From CBDEGR01 sp965237895 (GTDB lineage Bacteria; Acidobacteriota; Terriglobia; UBA7540; JAPUME01), in contig CBDEGR010000002.1 of the NCBI GenBank assembly GCA_965237895.1, forward strand, positions 1,488,001 through 1,552,000: DNA of 64,000 bases, in the 5' to 3' direction. A model generated the notes under the pieces. It had not been told where the DNA came from. It did not search any database and saw only the letters and a program-made list of their open reading frames with translations. The position numbers and the translations under genes are program-made. Below, piece after piece: positions 24,555 through 34,151 of this stretch (position 1 is its first letter; each line of letters starts with the position of its first letter).

Positions 24555-26276
24555 TTAATTCGCATCGAGCAACCGCGCGCGGACCATCGGCAGCGGCGGG
24601 TTGCCGTACTGGAGAAGGGCATCGTGGAAATCTTTCAGGGTGAAGTTTCCGCCCATCTTTTTTCGATAGTCCTCCCGCATCTGCTTGATGTAGAGCTTGC
24701 CCAGGGTGTAGAGAAGGTATCCGGGGTCGAAGGTGCCGCGGACGGCCTGCTGGCGGGCCAAGACTTCCTCGACGTAGGCGTTCTCCATGAAAAACTTCGT
24801 ACCCTCTTCGATGGACCAACCCTGCGTGTGCAACCCAATCGAGGTTATGTAGCGACAGGCGCGAAGCAGCGCGTCCTGAATTTGCGCCAGCCGATAGCGC
24901 GGAGACGCATCGCTGTAGATGTGCTCAGCGTAAAGCTCCTCGGTGTAGTGTGCCCAGCCCTCACCAAATGCGTATGACCATTCGATCTTCCGAATGGGCG
25001 TGGCCGCGTTTCGAATATAGAGCGAATTGACGTAGTGACCCGGGTAGACCTCGTGGACGGAGATGTTGCGGACCGAGTATTGATTGACTGCTCGGAGCCA
25101 AGCCTCCACCTGCTCCGGCGTCAGGTCCACCTCGCCGGGTGAAATGAAGTAGATGGCCTTTAAGGTCGGCGGGTCGAAGGGGCCCGGCGTCATAATGTAG
25201 GCCGTATTCCAGCGGCGGAAGGTGGGCGCGGCCTGGACTTGGGACCCCGCGCCCTCCGGGAGGGTTACGAGATTGTGCTCCAGGACCTGCCGCCTCAGCT
25301 CATCGAGTTCGGAGGCAGTGAAAGAGACCAACTCCTCGCGGCTCGGATGATCTTCGGAAATCAGGCGGGTGACCTCTTGCGGGGTCTTGTTCGGGTCGAT
25401 TTGTGCTGCGGTTTCTTTGTATTCCTTCTGGAGCCTTATCAACTCATCGCGGCCCATTGCACGGAGCTGGTCGAGGGAATAGTCGAACTGCTCCTGCGTG
25501 CGGAGCATCTCGAGATAGGTTTCCCTACCCAAGGCGTAGTCGTTTTCAGCCTTCGGAAGGATTTCTTTTTCCAGCCACAGAGCCATTTCCTCGACGGCGC
25601 TGACGGCCTTCGGCAGAGCGGCCGCGAAGCGTGCTTGGAGTTCGGGGGCGAGGTTCTTCATCTCCGGAGGGAGATCCTTCCGCAAGAAGGGCGCCAGGTT
25701 CTTGAAGGACCGAATCGCCGTTTCCGTAACGGGGCGTGGTGGTTTCGCTAGATTTTTGCGAGCCTCGGCCAGGAAGGCCGGGAAGCGTTCCAGCCGGGAG
25801 ACAATGGCTTCGGCTCGTTCCGGCCAGGCCGGAACCAACCGCAACAGCAGTCCGGAAAGGTCCAGGCTGAACGCATAGATGAGAGGGTCGCGTTCGTATC
25901 GGCGCAGAACCTGTGCATGAAAGAGCTCCATCTGAAGGAGCCAATCCAGAATTTCCCGGTCGAATTGGTCCTCCGGATGATCAATATCTCCCTTCAGCTT
26001 CTCAGCGCGCGAAAGAAATCCCCTCAGTTGCTTCGCGCGGGCATTAATATCCTCGGGATTCCGAGGGCTGAGCTTTCCGTCGTGCTCGTGCCATCCCAGG
26101 GAAGCGGCTCGCGCAGGATGGAACTCTGTAAAAGCTTCGATGTAGTCAATGACGAGCGCCCCAAGTTCTGCGCTCCTGGTGGGCCGGTGCTCGCAACTGA
26201 GCAGGCCGAATGCCAAGGCCAGCGCCGCAAGTCCGGAAGCAAAGCGACGAAGTGTTTGTAGGCGTCTTTTCCTCAA
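24555..26276 (-). CDS. DUF885-family lipoprotein, probable metallopeptidase
   Basis: A 573-residue exported lipoprotein (basic N terminus, hydrophobic stretch, LLSCEHRP lipobox). Its body matches the DUF885 family, long helical proteins with the motif SVHEVYPGHYV and EGWAHYTEEL; the two His and Glu residues in these motifs are candidate zinc ligands, so it probably hydrolyses peptides. Other family blocks are PLIYAFSLDLSGLL and MTPGPFDPPTLKAIYFISPGE. The start is TTG at 26274-26276: on the minus strand AGGAGG lies six bases before it, better than any downstream ATG. Function is inferred from the motif; the substrate is unknown. Confidence 0.83.
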   Translation of the reverse strand: MRKRRLQTLRRFASGLAALALAFGLLSCEHRPTRSAELGALVIDYIEAFTEFHPARAASLGWHEHDGKLSPRNPEDINARAKQLRGFLSRAEKLKGDIDHPEDQFDREILDWLLQMELFHAQVLRRYERDPLIYAFSLDLSGLLLRLVPAWPERAEAIVSRLERFPAFLAEARKNLAKPPRPVTETAIRSFKNLAPFLRKDLPPEMKNLAPELQARFAAALPKAVSAVEEMALWLEKEILPKAENDYALGRETYLEMLRTQEQFDYSLDQLRAMGRDELIRLQKEYKETAAQIDPNKTPQEVTRLISEDHPSREELVSFTASELDELRRQVLEHNLVTLPEGAGSQVQAAPTFRRWNTAYIMTPGPFDPPTLKAIYFISPGEVDLTPEQVEAWLRAVNQYSVRNISVHEVYPGHYVNSLYIRNAATPIRKIEWSYAFGEGWAHYTEELYAEHIYSDASPRYRLAQIQDALLRACRYITSIGLHTQGWSIEEGTKFFMENAYVEEVLARQQAVRGTFDPGYLLYTLGKLYIKQMREDYRKKMGGNFTLKDFHDALLQYGNPPLPMVRARLLDAN

Positions 26277-26371
26277 CCGGTCCTCCTAGGCCTGAATCCA
26301 GGGCAGGCACACATCAAGAGAGGTGTCCTCAAATCCTGCGTGACTTGTTTTATCCGAGCCCAGGCCGCCCC

Positions 26372-27382
26372 TTACGTCGCAAACCCGTGCTGGCGGCGAT
26401 GGTGAGGACCGTCGAAGTTCTTGGTCGATTTGAACAACTCGTGCCGGCCGTCGGTTGCCACCGTGCGGACGCGGTCTCGCAGTTCGGCCATTTCCTTTTC
26501 GGCCATCGGTTTGAAGTCCCTCGCCACACCGATGGACTGGCGGAGGTCATCCATGGACATGAGTCCGACCACCAGAGTGGACACGGGCTGGCTCAGCGCA
26601 TAGCGGATGCAGTCGGGGGCCGAGACTCCCCCCTGGTCCGGAATGCGGCCTTTCGGTGAGCCGCCGCCCAGGCTTTTCATGCCGATGACGCCGACTTTTC
26701 TGGTCAGGCAGACGGGCACCACTTGGTTTTGAAAGCTTCGATAGTGCGCGTCCATGATGTTGATGGGCATCTGCGCGCCTGCCCAGTGGTAGGGCTTGCC
26801 GAGCATCTTCAGATGGATGCTGGGGTCTTTGTGCCCCGTAAAGCCGATGTAGCGGACTTTACCGGCCTTCTGGGCCTCCATGGCGGCCTTGAAACCTCCT
26901 TTTTCGAAAACCCAGTCGGGATCGTTGTCATAGTTCATCTCGTGGAATTGCCACAGGTCCAGGTAGTCGGTCCGAAGCCGGCGAAGACTATCTTCCAGGT
27001 CCTTCTGGGAGCCGGCATAGTCCTGTTCGCAGTTTTTGGTCATCAGGAAGGTCTTCTTGCGCCGGCCTCCACTGGCGAGGGCTTTTCCCATGACCTCTTC
27101 ACTGCCGCCGTCGTGGTAGTCCCAGGCGTTATCGAAAAATGTGATTCCCTCATCCAGGGCCGCATGCATGATGCGAATGGCTTCGCTTTCATCCTTTACG
27201 GCGCCGATATGCCAGCCGCCCAAGCAGAGGATGGAGACGCGTTCGCCGGTATCGCCCAAAGGGCGGGTGGGGATGCCGGCGCCGGGCGGGTGGTTGTCGG
27301 TGGCGGCTAGGACGCTCTCGGCCAGGGATGCGGCCGCTGCCGTGGTGATTGCGGCATGCAGAAACGCTCTTCTGGTTTTCAT
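26372..27382 (-). CDS. Aldo/keto reductase with a twin-arginine-like signal
   Basis: A 336-residue aldo/keto reductase. The catalytic tetrad sites can be located: D in FFDNAWDYHD (with Y), K in FLMTKNC and H in LWQFHEMN. IGLGGWHIG-like LCLGGWHIGAV and the C-terminal NADPH-binding region (GLMSMDDLRQSIG) are present. Unusually, the N terminus is a Tat-type signal, MKTRRAFLHAAITTAAAAS, so the enzyme is predicted to be exported folded with its cofactor, presumably acting on periplasmic aldehydes or sugar derivatives. The gene follows the DUF885 gene upstream on the same strand, with a 95-base gap. Confidence 0.88.
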   Translation of the reverse strand: MKTRRAFLHAAITTAAAASLAESVLAATDNHPPGAGIPTRPLGDTGERVSILCLGGWHIGAVKDESEAIRIMHAALDEGITFFDNAWDYHDGGSEEVMGKALASGGRRKKTFLMTKNCEQDYAGSQKDLEDSLRRLRTDYLDLWQFHEMNYDNDPDWVFEKGGFKAAMEAQKAGKVRYIGFTGHKDPSIHLKMLGKPYHWAGAQMPINIMDAHYRSFQNQVVPVCLTRKVGVIGMKSLGGGSPKGRIPDQGGVSAPDCIRYALSQPVSTLVVGLMSMDDLRQSIGVARDFKPMAEKEMAELRDRVRTVATDGRHELFKSTKNFDGPHHRRQHGFAT

Positions 27383-27580
27383 GATCTCCTCCTAGGGTCT
27401 GCCGCCTGCGATCTTAGGATCGGCACTCTTTCCCGGTGGAGCCAAGGTACACTTCTTGGCAGCATTCTTCAAGGGGCTTCAAGAGGAAGTTCCAGTTCCC
27501 CAATCCATGGGAAATTTAAAAATCCCGCCGAGGTAGGGTAAACTATTGATTAAGGTAGAACTCTCGGAAGGGGAAGCGGA

Positions 27581-29053
27581 GTGAAGATTCGAAAGGCGGT
27601 TGGGACCGTCCTGGGTGTGCTGCTGTTGGCGGCGGGGCCGGCCCTGAAAGCGCAGGGAACGGGAAACGTGTTTTTGGAGGCCCGCGAGGAGGTCTTCTAC
27701 ATGATGGCGGCGCTGCAAGCGGCCGGATACAGGCCGGCGGTGGCCACCGAGGAGAGCCGCCTCTTGCATCGCGAGTTGCAGACTGCGCTCCATGGGGTCC
27801 ACGCGCCGTCTGTTGAGGAGCTTCGGACGTTTTATGAGGAGCATCGCATTGCCGAGGACCCCGGCGCGAGCTTCGCCCAATATATTTCGCTGGCCCTTCT
27901 GCTTGGCTCGGCGCCGGATTTCGATCTAAAAGTTCAGCAGCGGGACCTGCCGCCGGACGCCAAGCGCGTGGCCGAATTCGTCCCTCTGCTGAAGAAGTTC
28001 TATGAGGAAGCCCGGCTGTCTCAGCTCTGGGTCCGGTTCGAACCGCACTACCGGAAGGAAATAGGCCGGTATAGCCCGTTGGTCCGGAGAGCCATCACGG
28101 AAGTGGATGCCTACCTGCGCCTGCCGGCGGGAGGTTATCTGGGACGCAACTTTCGCATCTTCCTGGAACTGCTCGGCTCGCCCAGTTTGGTTCAGGCGCG
28201 CATCTATCGCTCCGACTATTTCGTGGTGGTCACACCGCTCGAAGAGCCCAGGTTGGAACAGATTCGCCACCAGTATCTCCATTTTGTATTGGACCCGCTG
28301 GCGGGGAAATATGTGAATCAGATCAACCGGAACAACCCGCTGTTGCAGTACGTTCAGCAAGCCCCGCTGCTGGGGCGCGAATACAAGATGGACTACCCAT
28401 TGCTGGCTACCGAGTCCCTGATTCGCGCCGTCGAGCTTCGCCTTAGCCGGCCGGACGCCGTAAAGGGCCAAGCCGGGGCGAAGAAACACGCCGCGGAGGG
28501 TTTTATCCTGGCGCCTTACTTCTATTCGGCGCTTCAGATTTTCGAAAAGCAGCCTCAGGGGATGACCCGCTACTTCCGCCCGCTCTTTGAGGAGATGGAA
28601 GGGAAGGCGCTCCGGGAGCAACTCGAAGCGATCGAGTTTACCCAACGGGCCGAGCCTCTGGCCCCGGTCCTCTCCGAGCGGGAGCGCGATCTCCTCAAGG
28701 GCAATCGATATATTTCCGAGGGTAAATTCCTGGACGCCCGCATGGCCTTTCTGGACATGCTTGAGAAATATGGGGAGGAAGACGGGGAGATGCTTCTGGG
28801 GATGGGCATTGCCTCCAGCAACCTCCGTAAACCGGGGCTGGCGCAGCGGTACCTGAAAAAGGCCTTGGAGTTTACCGGCGATGCGCGTGTTTCGACTTGG
28901 TCGCATGTATTTCTGGGGCGGATTCATGACCTGATGGGTCGGCGCAGGGAGGCCTTGGCGCAGTATGAGGCCGCTCTGGTAACCGCCGGCGCCTATCCTT
29001 TGGCCCTCCAGGCCGCTCAGCAGGGCCTGAAAAAGCCCTTCGGTACCCTGTAA
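27581..29053 (+). CDS. Exported TPR-like protein of unknown function
   Basis: A 490-residue protein that starts with GTG at 27581 and carries a Sec signal peptide (VGTVLGVLLLAAGPALKAQG). The middle is helical and rich in Arg, Tyr and Leu, with RFEPHYRKEIGRYSPLVRRA and a region (DYFVVVTPLEEPRLEQIRHQ) that resembles an inactive peptidase-type fold. The C-terminal 120 residues form about three TPR-type helical pairs (GNRYISEGKFLDARMAFLDM, GEMLLGMGIASSNLRKPGLA, FLGRIHDLMGRRREALAQYE). I cannot name a family, but the architecture suggests a periplasmic scaffold. The ribosome site GGAAGGGGAAG precedes the start by about nine bases. Confidence 0.7.
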   Translation: MKIRKAVGTVLGVLLLAAGPALKAQGTGNVFLEAREEVFYMMAALQAAGYRPAVATEESRLLHRELQTALHGVHAPSVEELRTFYEEHRIAEDPGASFAQYISLALLLGSAPDFDLKVQQRDLPPDAKRVAEFVPLLKKFYEEARLSQLWVRFEPHYRKEIGRYSPLVRRAITEVDAYLRLPAGGYLGRNFRIFLELLGSPSLVQARIYRSDYFVVVTPLEEPRLEQIRHQYLHFVLDPLAGKYVNQINRNNPLLQYVQQAPLLGREYKMDYPLLATESLIRAVELRLSRPDAVKGQAGAKKHAAEGFILAPYFYSALQIFEKQPQGMTRYFRPLFEEMEGKALREQLEAIEFTQRAEPLAPVLSERERDLLKGNRYISEGKFLDARMAFLDMLEKYGEEDGEMLLGMGIASSNLRKPGLAQRYLKKALEFTGDARVSTWSHVFLGRIHDLMGRRREALAQYEAALVTAGAYPLALQAAQQGLKKPFGTL

Positions 29054-29253
29054 AGCGGTTTTCCTCTGGGACGATGACTTCTTTCACGGCATCTCTCCTC
29101 GTTTGATTGACACTCCTGGGGGTGTTCGGCTAGGCTAGGGCCGGAACGGTTCAAGGCCTGTTCGTTTGAGTTCACAACCGGGCGAGTTCGAAGTCGGCCG
29201 GTCGAAGAGGGCGGGTCGAACCTGAATTCCGAATACGGGATGGTGGTTGGTGG

Positions 29254-29955
29254 ATGGCACAGGCTGCTCTCGAAGAGCTGGAAAAGACCCTTCAATACCA
29301 ATTCCAGAAGCGGGATTGGCTGTGCCGGGCCTTGACGCACCGTTCTTCTGGGACGCCGGATGGCGACCCCTCGGCCGATAACGAGCAGTTGGAGTTCCTG
29401 GGAGATGCCATCCTGGGCTTTATCGTCAGTGAAAGGTTGTGCAGGGAATGTCCGGCGCTGGGGGAAGGGCAGCTTTCGCGGGCGCGCGCCCATCTGGTCT
29501 CATCCCCCCACTTGGCTCGTGTGGCGCAGAAGCTGAAAGTGGGAAAATTCCTCTTTCTGGGGCACGGCGAAGAGAAAAGCGGGGGAAGGAAAAAACCGGC
29601 CCTGCTGGCCGACGCCGTCGAGGCGCTGATTGCTGCGCTCTACCGGGACGGAGGTTTTACCCCAGTCGAACGATTTGTGGAGACGTTCATCTTGCCGCGG
29701 AATCTCCCGACCGCGGCCCGGCGGTTGATTTCGAGCGACCACAAATCTACCTTGCAGGAATTGTTTCAGGCCCGGAGCCATGCGCCGCCGGTTTATCGGG
29801 TCATCCGGGAGAAGGGACCGGAGCACCGAAAGACGTTTACCGTGGAAGTCTGCGCAGGAGAGAGCTTGTCGGCCCGGGGGCAAGGGGCCAACAAGAAAGT
29901 GGCCGAGCAGAAAGCTGCGCAGGCCTTTCTCCAAAAATTTAAGAAAGAGCGTTAG
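29254..29955 (+). CDS. rnc: Ribonuclease III
   Basis: RNase III cuts double-stranded RNA in rRNA and mRNA processing. The signature NEQLEFLGDAIL is at residues 43-54, with the catalytic E47 and D51. The second acidic pair is D120/E123 in LLADAVEALIAALY. A dsRNA-binding domain covers about 155-230 (DHKSTLQELFQ, then SARGQGANKKVAEQKAAQ). The 233-residue length is normal. The lepB start lies three bases after its stop, so the pair is an operon, a common bacterial order (lepB-rnc inverted here). Confidence 0.96.
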   Translation: MAQAALEELEKTLQYQFQKRDWLCRALTHRSSGTPDGDPSADNEQLEFLGDAILGFIVSERLCRECPALGEGQLSRARAHLVSSPHLARVAQKLKVGKFLFLGHGEEKSGGRKKPALLADAVEALIAALYRDGGFTPVERFVETFILPRNLPTAARRLISSDHKSTLQELFQARSHAPPVYRVIREKGPEHRKTFTVEVCAGESLSARGQGANKKVAEQKAAQAFLQKFKKER

Positions 29956-29958
29956 AGA

Positions 29959-30711
29959 ATGCGCGAACCGTTTAAGAAATCCTGGGAACGGGACACCTTT
30001 GAATCCCTGGTCGTCACCGTCATCCTGGCTTTGTTCGGCATCAGCTTTGTCGTTCAGGCCTTTCAGATTCCCACCGCGTCGATGGAAAACACGCTGTTGG
30101 TCGGCGATCATCTCCTGGTTAACAAATTCGCCTTCGGCAGCCAGAGAGGATGGACGGTTCCCGGCTTGGCGTATCGGGATGTTGCCCGGGGCGACATTGT
30201 CGTATTCCATTACCCGATTGATCCCACCCAATACTTCGTCAAACGGGTGGTCGGGTTGCCCGGCGACCGGGTCCGAATTCGGTCCCGCGTCGTCTACGTC
30301 AACGGCAAGGAGTTGGAAGAGACCTACGTGCGGCATTCCTACCTCGGTCAAGTCCGCGCCGGGGACGATTTCCCCCCGGAGTTCCCGGAGTTGGAGCGAG
30401 GCATGAGGCCGGAATGGAGCGAAGAGCTTCCCCAGAACATAAATGGCGGGGAGCTGGTCGTTCCTCCGGGAAATTATTTTGTTATGGGCGACAATCGCGA
30501 AGAAAGCCTGGACAGCCGCTTCTGGGGATTTGTTCCGCTGGGATTGGTGTCTGGCCGGCCGCTCATTATCTATGCCTCGTTTGAGAAATCGGGGGAGGAC
30601 TACCGGGAACGGGACCCGTCGGTCGGCGGACGCCTCCAGAGACTCTTCGGTTTTATTTTCGACCTGCCTGGCAGACTTCGGTGGAGACGCACCCTCAGGA
30701 TTGTCCGCTAA
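29959..30711 (+). CDS. lepB: Signal peptidase I
   Basis: LepB removes signal peptides at the outer face of the inner membrane. Ser/Lys dyad: S41 in QIPTASMENTL and K95 in YFVKRVVGLPGD. The single predicted N-terminal membrane helix is at residues 16-35. Box E (GDNREESLDSRFWG) is intact. The 250-residue length is intermediate between Gram-positive and enterobacterial forms. It follows rnc by three bases. Downstream by 140 bases is an exported protein of unknown function on the same strand. Confidence 0.95.
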   Translation: MREPFKKSWERDTFESLVVTVILALFGISFVVQAFQIPTASMENTLLVGDHLLVNKFAFGSQRGWTVPGLAYRDVARGDIVVFHYPIDPTQYFVKRVVGLPGDRVRIRSRVVYVNGKELEETYVRHSYLGQVRAGDDFPPEFPELERGMRPEWSEELPQNINGGELVVPPGNYFVMGDNREESLDSRFWGFVPLGLVSGRPLIIYASFEKSGEDYRERDPSVGGRLQRLFGFIFDLPGRLRWRRTLRIVR

Positions 30712-30853
30712 CTCCCCGATCCGAACCCGCGCCCCTCAGCGGCCAAGAAAGAATCGGCGGGAGGCCACCCCTGGAGAAATTTATTCATCCAAGTTCAAGT
30801 GACTCGGCGTCCCGGCTCCGTTTCCGGGCCGGCGGGGGAAGAGGGAATCGTAT

Positions 30854-31585
30854 ATGAAGAATCGCTTTGATGAATCCATTCTTTCTCGAATCGTCCTGAT
30901 CTTTGTTTCCATCGGGGTTTCCATCGGTGGGATGACCCTGGCGCTTGCGGGATTTCCGCTTGAGTTCCCACCGGCGGGGGTTGCGGCCCTTGGGGAAAGT
31001 CCGCAAACCTCCACCACCGCGAAAGACGCCTCCGCCGGAAAGAAGCCGGCCCCCTTGCACCCGCTGGAAGGGAAAATCTTTCGAATGATCGGCGCCGCAG
31101 CGGCCGGGAATTTTCAGCCCGTCGAATTCCGGGATGAGGAAGTGAACGACTATTTCGAATCGAAGGGAGATCGAATCTTGCCGAGGTCTGTTTTGGATGT
31201 GGACTTGGCGTTCAAGCAGGACCGTGTCGAAGGTTCCGCCTTGGTGGACTTTGACGAAGTCAACCGTCAGCGCCCGGCGGACGATGACTCCCTGAGCGGA
31301 TGGTTGTTGAGCAACCTCAAGGGCAAGAAGAAGGTGAAGTACCGGCTGGGCGTTCATGCGAAAAAGGGCGTTGCGAAGGTGGGGATCGACTCGGCCGTTT
31401 TCGATGGAGTGGAACTGCCTTCCATCTTGGTCTATTTCATGGTAAATCGATTTATGTCGAAGCAGTACGGCGTGAACATTGACGATCCTCTTCCGCTACC
31501 CTATGGGATCGACCGTGTCGAGTTTATGCCTGAGCGCATGGTGATCTATCCCGGCAAACCGCTCGTGAAGCCTCCCGTCGAATAA
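30854..31585 (+). CDS. Membrane-anchored or exported protein of unknown function
   Basis: A 243-residue protein with an uncleaved-looking hydrophobic N terminus (RIVLIFVSIGVSIGGMTLALAG), then a Pro/Ser/Thr linker and a beta-rich domain (VLDVDLAFKQDRVEGSALVD, RLGVHAKKGVAKVGIDSAVFDG). I do not recognise the family. Repeated V/I-x-V-D strands and a Y-x-P-x-x-x-D pattern (PLPLPYGIDRVEF) suggest a single compact beta domain exposed to the periplasm. It is placed after rnc-lepB and before uvrB, with its own ribosome site (GGGGGAAGAGGG). No functional claim is justified. Confidence 0.6.
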   Translation: MKNRFDESILSRIVLIFVSIGVSIGGMTLALAGFPLEFPPAGVAALGESPQTSTTAKDASAGKKPAPLHPLEGKIFRMIGAAAAGNFQPVEFRDEEVNDYFESKGDRILPRSVLDVDLAFKQDRVEGSALVDFDEVNRQRPADDDSLSGWLLSNLKGKKKVKYRLGVHAKKGVAKVGIDSAVFDGVELPSILVYFMVNRFMSKQYGVNIDDPLPLPYGIDRVEFMPERMVIYPGKPLVKPPVE

Positions 31586-31720
31586 TCTTCTTCCAATAAT
31601 CGGGCAACCGTCGGATTGGTTTTGCATGCCCGCCGGTTTTCGAGTGGTCTGGGGGGTCGGGTATAATGGCTGCGGCGACTGAATTCTACTCTCCCCTTTA
31701 AGAGCAGGTAGGATTTCCCG

Positions 31721-33709
31721 ATGGACTTTAAGCTTGTTGCGGATTACCAGCCTTGCGGTGATCAGGCGCCGGCCATCGAGCAGTTGATTCGAAGTGTCGA
31801 GGACGGCGAAAAGCATCAAGTGTTGCTCGGCGTGACCGGTTCGGGGAAGACTTTCACCATGGCCAAGGTGGTCGAGGCCGTCAAACGCCCCACGCTGGTC
31901 CTTGCTCACAATAAGACGCTCGCTGCGCAGCTCTACCACGAGTTCAAGAATTTCTTCCCGGGAAACGCCGTCGAGTACTTTGTCTCCTATTACGACTACT
32001 ACCAACCGGAAGCCTACCTGCCGGCCAGTAACACCTATATTGAAAAGGAGGCTACGGTCAACGACGAGCTCGACAAGCTGCGTCTGTCGGCCACGCGTTC
32101 GCTCTTCGAGCGGCGCGACTGCCTGATCGTGGCCAGCGTCAGTTGTATTTACGGGCTGGGTTCGCCGGAGGCCTACTACGGGATGCTGTTGATGCTCGAA
32201 AAGGGGCAGCAGGTTCGCCGCCAGGACATCCTCCGGCGGCTGGTCGAAATCCAGTACGAGCGGAGCGAGGCGGACTTCAAGCGCGGCACGTTCCGCGTCC
32301 GCGGCGACCGGATCGAGCTCTATCCCACCTACGACGACAGTGCTTATCGGATCGAGTTGTTCGGGGACGGCATTGATTCGATTTCAGAATTCGATCCGTT
32401 GCTGGGGCGCGTCAAGCGTACGCACGAGCGGCTGGCCGTCTACCCGCGCACACACTACGTGATGAGTCCGGAGACGCGCGAGCGGGCGATTGAAAACATT
32501 CTGGAAGAGCTCACCTGGTGGAGCGGCGAGCTGACACGCCAAGGGAAGACCCTCGAAGCACATCGGCTCTACCAGCGCACGCGCTTCGACGTCGAGATGA
32601 TGAAGGAAATCGGCTACTGCCACGGGATTGAAAACTATTCTCGGCACCTCTCGAGCCGCCTGCCGGGCGAGCCGCCGCCCACCTTGCTCGACTACCTGCC
32701 GCGCGACGCGATGATGTTCCTCGACGAAAGCCACCAGACGGTGCCGCAACTGCGCGCCATGTTCAAAGGCGACCGCTCGCGGAAAGAGAACCTGGTCCGC
32801 TACGGTTTCCGGATGCCCTCGGCGCTCGACAACCGCCCGCTGAAGTTCGAAGAGTTTGAGCAGCGCGTCACGCAGGCTGTCTACGTCTCGGCCACGCCCG
32901 GTCCCTATGAGCTGACCAAGACCGGCGGCGCGTTCGTCGAGCAGGTGATTCGGCCTACGGGGCTGGTGGACCCGGAGGTCGAAATCCTCCCCACGCGCCA
33001 TCAGGTGGACGACCTGCTCGATGAAATCCGCCGGCGCGTCGAGGCCGGCGAGCGCGTGCTGGTGACAACTCTTACCAAGCGCATGGCCGAGGACTTGGCC
33101 GAGTACTACGCGGACCTGCAAGTCCGCTGCCGGTATCTGCACTCGGAGATCGACACTCTGGAACGCGTGCGGATTCTGCGCGACCTGCGGCGCGGCGAGT
33201 TCGACGTGCTGATCGGAATTAATCTTTTACGCGAAGGGTTGGACCTGCCGGAGGTCTCGCTGGTCGCCATCCTCGACGCCGACAAGGAAGGATTTCTGCG
33301 GTCGGGCTCTTCGTTGATTCAGACCATCGGCCGCGCGGCGCGCCACCTGAACGGTAAGGCGATTCTCTTTGCCGACAACCGAACCGATTCCATGAAGCGG
33401 GCGATTGATGAGACGAACCGCCGTCGCGAAAAGCAGATTCAATACAATGAGGCGAACCACATCACGCCGCAGTCGATTATCAAGCCCATTGATATGGTGC
33501 TGGTGGGGATTGGGGAAGGGGACTACGCGACCGTGCCGCTGGCCTCCGAGATCGATGGAATCAAGTCCGTCGATGAACTCCGGCGCTTGATCGAGGAGCT
33601 GGAGGAGCAGATGTACTCCGCCGCCAAGGAGCTTGAGTTCGAACGCGCCGCCCAACTCCGCGACCGGATTAAGAGATTGAAGGGGGCGGAGACGGGGCTA
33701 CGAGGATAG
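31721..33709 (+). CDS. uvrB: Excinuclease ABC subunit B
   Basis: UvrB is the damage-verifying helicase of nucleotide excision repair. Walker A is GVTGSGKTFTMAKV near residue 40; the beta-hairpin follows (YYDYYQPEAYLP); helicase motif II is FLDESHQ; motif VI is QTIGRAARHLNG; and the UvrC-binding UVR helix (AKELEFERAAQLRDRIKRL) closes the protein. The 662-residue length is normal. A TATAAT box at 31662-31667 precedes the ATG, with a weak -35. The gene is monocistronic and followed by a dispersed repeat and a strong terminator facing groEL. Confidence 0.98.
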   Translation: MDFKLVADYQPCGDQAPAIEQLIRSVEDGEKHQVLLGVTGSGKTFTMAKVVEAVKRPTLVLAHNKTLAAQLYHEFKNFFPGNAVEYFVSYYDYYQPEAYLPASNTYIEKEATVNDELDKLRLSATRSLFERRDCLIVASVSCIYGLGSPEAYYGMLLMLEKGQQVRRQDILRRLVEIQYERSEADFKRGTFRVRGDRIELYPTYDDSAYRIELFGDGIDSISEFDPLLGRVKRTHERLAVYPRTHYVMSPETRERAIENILEELTWWSGELTRQGKTLEAHRLYQRTRFDVEMMKEIGYCHGIENYSRHLSSRLPGEPPPTLLDYLPRDAMMFLDESHQTVPQLRAMFKGDRSRKENLVRYGFRMPSALDNRPLKFEEFEQRVTQAVYVSATPGPYELTKTGGAFVEQVIRPTGLVDPEVEILPTRHQVDDLLDEIRRRVEAGERVLVTTLTKRMAEDLAEYYADLQVRCRYLHSEIDTLERVRILRDLRRGEFDVLIGINLLREGLDLPEVSLVAILDADKEGFLRSGSSLIQTIGRAARHLNGKAILFADNRTDSMKRAIDETNRRREKQIQYNEANHITPQSIIKPIDMVLVGIGEGDYATVPLASEIDGIKSVDELRRLIEELEEQMYSAAKELEFERAAQLRDRIKRLKGAETGLRG

Positions 33710-33725
33710 TCAGGTACGCTGCGTC

Positions 33726-33846
33726 GGGTGCCCCATCCTTTCCGAAGGAAAGGGTGGGGGAAATAAAAGTTTTCCTTTCCCCACCCTTGGCTTCCCCCTA
33801 CGCCCTGTGGGCTTCGGGGGACGGGGCCGCCAAGAATGGGGCACCC
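33726..33846. repeat. Dispersed intergenic repeat, family B (copy 3, palindromic)
   Basis: Opens GGGTGCCCCATCCTTTCC and closes GAATGGGGCACCCGGG, so its ends form a long hairpin; an inner stem is made by GGAAAGGGTGGGG and CCCCACCCTTGG. It resembles copies at 7241, 21655 and 45590 and is the most complete palindrome of the family. It lies in the 440-base gap after uvrB that otherwise holds the terminator. Confidence 0.75.
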
Positions 33847-34052
33847 GGGAACTCGGGCTTAAAAAGAAATAGCCGAGCGTACTTGATGTATCATTCTTTT
33901 GCGATACTTGCTTCACTTCGGCGCTGACCTAGTTGTAGGAAGGGGCCGTGCTGCCGTCGGCAAATATTACCCTCACAACGATAGCCCAGTACCGTCCTCG
34001 CATATGCGGACTGTACTCCACATCCTTTTCCTTCGGCCAAGCGGTGGGGAAT

Positions 34053-34090
34053 AAAAAGGCTCCTGGTTTGATTGGTCCGGGAGCCTTTTT
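34053..34090. terminator. Bidirectional intrinsic terminator between uvrB and groEL
   Basis: AAAAAGGCTCC at 34053-34063 and GGAGCCTTTTT at 34080-34090 form an 11-bp stem with a T-run on the plus strand and an A-run (T-run on the minus strand) at the other end. It can stop transcription of uvrB and of groEL, which converge here. Confidence 0.88.
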
Positions 34091-34151
34091 GGGTTAACGA
34101 TTTAGTTTCGGAAAGATGAAACTTCCCTTTGCCTCAGTCCACAGTCGGCGT